From positions 1 to 25,391 of the forward strand of contig JAHBMJ010001831.1 of NCBI GenBank assembly GCA_018398765.1: 25,391 nt of DNA, written 5' to 3'. The DNA is from Chromera velia (taxonomy: Eukaryota; Sar; Chromeraceae). This document shows positions 22,072-25,391 of the stretch, one piece after another. The notes beneath the pieces were generated by a model. It saw only the letters and a list, made by a program, of their open reading frames with translations. It searched no databases and was not told the origin of the DNA. A program made the translations under genes and the position numbers. Position 1 is the first letter of the stretch, and the number at the start of each line of letters is the position of its first letter.

Positions 22072-22500
22072 CTGCGTTATCCGGGTAACTCTTAAAGTCC
22101 AAGTGTACAGGAAAAAATATATAGAAAAAATATATGAGGTAAAACTATATTAATGAAAATTGTCTTCAAGAAACTTTGAAGAAAGGTTCTTTGGTGAACC
22201 AATGAAGTGAAAAGCTGTTTATACATTGAAGAAGTAACATAGATATATTAGATATATATATAAATATATTTTTAAAATTAAAAATATATTACAAAAATAT
22301 ATATACAGATCACGCCTAGACAGTGCTGCAAATCTAATATCAATATATACTAGGCTGCAAATGGTTTTGAAACTCAGGTTTTATCATTGAACGTGAAATG
22401 AGATCACTGTACACTTTACAATATCAAAGAAAAAAAAACGTTACAGAAAGTTGGAGTGAATTTATGTTCCGCAGGGTGTTTCTCGCTGTTTTAAAGTAAT

Positions 22501-23524
22501 TCATTCCACCCCCGTCCACTCCCATTCATTTTTTTCCTCATTCCAAGTCCATCCGTTGTAGTCATATCCAGAATTTTGGTCTGCAATGCCCCCATCCTGA
22601 TCTCCTGCGGTGCCTCCCCACTCCCACCCCCATTCTCCCTTTTCCTCGCTCCACACCCACCGCCCCGCCTCATTCCCAAGACCCTCTTCTGCACCTGCTC
22701 CCCCTGCGGCCTCCCCTGGAAGAACAGCTTCCTCAACTTGATCGTCGCCCCTTTGCCCCTGACCCCCAACGAAGCCCCCTCCGCCTCCTACCGCAGCAGC
22801 AGCGGTAGACGCTCCCTCTAGAGGCCCCGTGCCTCGACCTGCACCTTGTGCTGTCTGACCAGGGGGGGCGTCCTCCTCCAAGTGGTCCGTCCACCCCTTC
22901 CCAAACTCACCCACGATGGCCCGCGCTTCCAACTCTGCCACTGCCACTGCCGCAGACCCCCCCTCTTCCCCCCCCGCTGTACCTGTACCCGATGCCCCCC
23001 CTGGTGTTGCTCCCTCCCCCTCCCCCTCTCCGGGGTCGTCGGGACCGTCACACAGCAGATTCAGGTCATCGTCCGCACCTGACGCATCCAGAGCAGATGC
23101 AGTGCCGGGCCACGGAACGCCACTGGCCCCTGTCGCCTGACTTGCAGAGAGGCCACCCGCGTTGAACTGCTTCCTCTCCCTGGCATTTTCCCCAGATCCA
23201 CGCGGTGGATGCAAATTTCGGGTGGACGTCGGAGAGTTTCCCTCTCCTGGACTGTCACGGCGGTCTCTGTCTGACTGTGGACGTGCAGAGGGAGACAGAC
23301 GGGGACTGAGGGCAGCGACGGGTCCTATCACTTCCTCTTGGGCACTCCTCGCGAGCCTCTGGGTCTTTTCCTCTTCTGCAGAGGAGAGTCTCGAGGCAGA
23401 CCGGGGGACAAGGGAGGCGATCGCTCCCGCCTTCCGCAGACGGGCCCGAGCGTCGGCCCTCCCCTTCTCATACAGCCTGTCCTCCTCGTCAGCGAATCTG
23501 TTGACAAAAAAAGTCAAACAACAA

Positions 23525-23556
<32 letters not shown>

Positions 23557-23566
23557 CGAGAGAGAG

Positions 23567-23604
<38 letters not shown>

Positions 23605-24717
23605 CCGGTCAAATGATTCAGAAGAGGGAAAGGAGAAATTCTCAACGCTTGGACACGTGCACGATGCAGGCAGAGAAAAGAACTGGGGACAGAATTTGAG
23701 AGTGAATCACAAAAAGGTGACGAAAACATTCGATGATCGAAGCAAATCCGCACGCGGTCAAAGGGGGGGGGGGGAGATTTAATGCAATCAAACAGAGAGA
23801 GAGAGAGAGACTGCAAGGCTCTGAACGTTCGGACTGAAGCGAGATGCATTGCGTTTATGCAATGAAGCGCGTTCTCAAAAAAGAGAACAAAAACGTGCCC
23901 ATGCTTCTACAAATCATGCATATGTGCACATCCACATGCACGCAACCAGAGCAGTTTCTTTCTGTGAAAACATGCTCGAATTGCGTCCCTCAAGGATTTA
24001 AGTGACAAGGGACCCACCTTCCATCTGTGTAGTGAACGTCGTCTTCTCGCGGCTGTCTATTGTGTCCCTTCTGTACTGCCGCTGCGGCCATTTCATATGC
24101 TGCATAGGCCGCAGCTATGACGTCAATGCGAGAGGTGCGTGCGGTGTCATTCTCGAGGGCTGCTGCAGCGCGTTGGTGTGTGAACAGAAAGTCTCTCACT
24201 ACGTCTCTCTCTCGTGCTTCGTCTGGCCTGTCGTATTGACCTCTGAGGCCAGTAGTCCGACAACCTGGGAACATCTGCCGTTCGGACTTTGCCATCTCGG
24301 CCTGTCTCTCCTCCTGGATCTCCAACCAGGTGCGGGTGATGTGCTCTGCGCGGACCCCGGCCTGCGTGCTGGTGCCCTGGCGTGCCAGGGGGGGCACCAG
24401 GGCAGCCGAGGGGGATCTCCCGCTGATCCCCCCCCCACTGCTTCCTGGACCCCCCCCCAAGCCCCCCCCTCCCCCCCCCCCTCCAGGCAGGGCTACTGAA
24501 ACGAAGGGCATTTGGAAGGCTGGAGAGATGGAGAGAGACTTTGGAGGAAGACCCCCGCCAGGAGCAAAGACGACACCCGAGGCTGCCGGCATCGAGACAG
24601 AGGCAGAGGGCGACGTTGCTGCATGTGGGTGAGAGAGAGGAGGCAAGGCGCTGGGCCTCCCCCTCCCTGCCAAATTCCCCACTTGTCTTTCGAGTCCGGA
24701 GAGCCTCTTAGCGATTT
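22501..24717 (-). CDS. Hypothetical Ala/Gly-rich protein with C-terminal Trp motifs, 5' partial
   Basis: Two exons, 24717..24018 and 23497..22501 (stop TGA at 22501-22503), are joined in phase through the Arg codon of TDGR-FADEEDRLYEK. The donor is gtgggt and the acceptor is ttgtcaacag. The upstream exon enters in phase 1 after cccacacag, so at least one 5' exon is missing; it was not found in the repeat-rich sequence to the window end. The visible 565 residues begin with a helix (EIAKRLSGLERQVG). They continue through Gly/Pro/Ser-rich sequence, a charged helical part (RTWLEIQEERQAEMAKSERQ) and an Ala-rich helix (DVIAAAYAAYEMAAAAV), then a long acidic Gly/Ala/Glu region. The end has two copies of a motif W-x-W-[SN]-E-E-K-x-E-W-x-W (partial residues 513-527 and 549-561). 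The tail vaguely resembles OCRE or WW-type aromatic repeats, but no family can be assigned and the function is unknown. The coding sequence is GC-rich, unlike the adjacent AT-rich spacer. Confidence 0.7.
23525..23600. repeat. (CA)n-(GA)n microsatellite in the intron
   Basis: CA repeats followed by GA repeats directly upstream, in the minus-strand sense, of the last exon of the Trp-motif gene. On the coding strand the (TG)n part leads into the acceptor ttgtcaacag. Confidence 0.9.
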
Positions 24718-25185
24718 CTGTGTGGGAGCATCAACACAAGAAAGAACAGACACAAAAAGGATCGAGGGGTAGCGAGAGAACAGTGATCACCTCTGACGTA
24801 TTCGACCAAGCAAAGCCTCCAACCAACCCTCCCTCACATGTGCATGTTTGTAGGCGAATGTTGCCAAACAGACGTTGGAGATCGTTTCCCGTACAGACAC
24901 ATGCAGACACGATTCCGGCTGTGCATTTCCATCCCCTCCACACAGAAGGAAGTCGATGCAGAGACAGATGAAAAGTGGTGAGACAGGAAGGAAAGAAGGA
25001 AGGAGGGAAGGGAAGGGAAGGGAAGGGAGGGAGGAAGAAAGAAAGCAAGGAAAAAAAAGTCAGACAAACAAAAAAAACATACCAGCAAACAAAACGATAC
25101 ACACACACATACACACACACACACACGCACTCACGCGCACACACACGCACGCACACACACACACACGCACACACACGCACGCACG

Positions 25186-25218
<33 letters not shown>

Positions 25219-25339
25219 CACGCACGCACGCAAAAGCAAATCAGTAGAATGAAGAAAACAAAGTAACAAAGACGCAAGTAAATAAATCAATAAGTAAGCA
25301 AAAAAATAAACAAATAAATAAGTAAATAAATGAAGAAAC

Positions 25340-25374
<35 letters not shown>

Positions 25375-25391
25375 TGGGGGGGGGGGGGGGG
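24718..25391. other. Repeat-rich contig end
   Basis: No exon could be fixed here. Positions 24980-25045 are GGGAA/GGAA-rich and 25098-25230 are CA/CGCA arrays. Positions 25255-25374 hold AAATAAGT, GAAA and GA arrays, and the window ends in a run of G. The missing 5' exons of the minus-strand Trp-motif gene may lie in 24790-24990 or beyond the contig. Confidence 0.7.

Larger units (their letters stand above)
21351..22330. mobile_element. MITE-like non-autonomous element with inverted ends
   Basis: The ends are inverted copies. TGTAGTGCT...CTAGGCGTGATCTGTA (21351-21375) pairs with the reverse complement at 22304-22330: 16 bp are perfect, the outer 9 bp differ only by transitions, and a 2-nt indel separates them. 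An AT-rich extension follows inward on both sides. Inside, 33-bp near-identical direct repeats lie at 21427-21459 and 22107-22139, each followed by a small hairpin. It has no open reading frame of note, so it would need an enzyme from elsewhere. No clear target-site duplication was visible, and the class is unknown. Confidence 0.5.
19390..22500. other. Gene-free region of about 3 kb
   Basis: It separates the start of the PI4-kinase gene from the end of the Trp-motif gene. The first 400 bp are of mixed composition and may contain the kinase promoter or a 5' exon. The rest is AT-rich with scattered GC islands (20011-20060, 20745-20765). A 21-bp tandem (GTAGTCTCTTTAATTCTCTT...) occurs twice at 20493-20534. 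No transposase, tRNA, rRNA or snRNA was recognised. Confidence 0.55.

Noticed and set aside
22576-23165. Plus-strand Pro-rich frames
   Set aside because: Antisense of the GC-rich last exon of the Trp-motif gene; no splice signals of their own.
24731-24990. Possible upstream exon of the Trp-motif gene
   Set aside because: A donor in the right phase exists (near 24790), but its frame runs into a stop within about 45 nt and no start codon is present.
25098-25230. Regular CA/CGCA array considered as a telomere- or CRISPR-like repeat
   Set aside because: Simple dinucleotide and tetranucleotide repeats with no unique spacers and no TTAGGG- or TTTAGGG-type unit.

Overview
The window reads as nuclear DNA of a protist with spliceosomal introns, most likely an alveolate alga of the chromerid type (Chromera-like). 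This organism call is inference. It rests on short exons separated by introns full of CA, GA, GTCT and GAAA microsatellites, repeated TGCATGC palindromes (a known ApiAP2-type motif in apicomplexan relatives), and a Golgi-type PI4-kinase cut into about 18 small exons. Nothing bacterial, viral or organellar was seen: no operons, rRNA, tRNA or CRISPR. The window starts in a run of C and ends in a run of G, as contigs do when assembly stops at homopolymers.

Layout. (1) 1-720: AT-rich non-coding block. (2) 820-920: GC-rich block with two hairpins around a TATA-like box. (3) 1277-3772, plus strand: five-exon gene for a 146-residue protein of unknown function with a mitochondrial-type N-terminus and one GC-AG intron. 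(4) 3773-5100: AT-rich, no gene seen. (5) About 5912-7495, minus strand: part of a fasciclin (FAS1) gene. Its ends are unresolved, and a competing plus-strand exon chain overlaps it. (6) 7560-8749: intergenic, AT-rich in the middle. (7) 8750-19382, minus strand: a complete-looking phosphatidylinositol 4-kinase of the type III beta family, 18 exons and 849 residues. The splice phases agree at every junction and the catalytic motifs are intact. (8) 19390-22500: about 3 kb without a gene, holding a foldback repeat and a roughly 1-kb element with inverted ends that resembles a MITE. (9) 22501-24717, minus strand: the last two exons of a gene for an Ala/Gly-rich protein ending in two tryptophan-rich motifs. 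Its 5' part lies in the repeats up to the contig end or beyond it.

The genes do not form a functional cluster. The PI4-kinase would make PI4P on Golgi or vesicle membranes, the FAS1 protein would be secreted or surface-bound, and the small plus-strand protein is probably mitochondrial. The more interesting signals are in gene architecture. Tetranucleotide microsatellites of the GTNN type start exactly at several 5' splice sites. Many 3' splice sites read ATGCAG. One kinase exon has a partial copy, with its splice donor, in the next intron. A possible extra in-frame exon resembles its neighbour. I found no convincing new multi-gene system.
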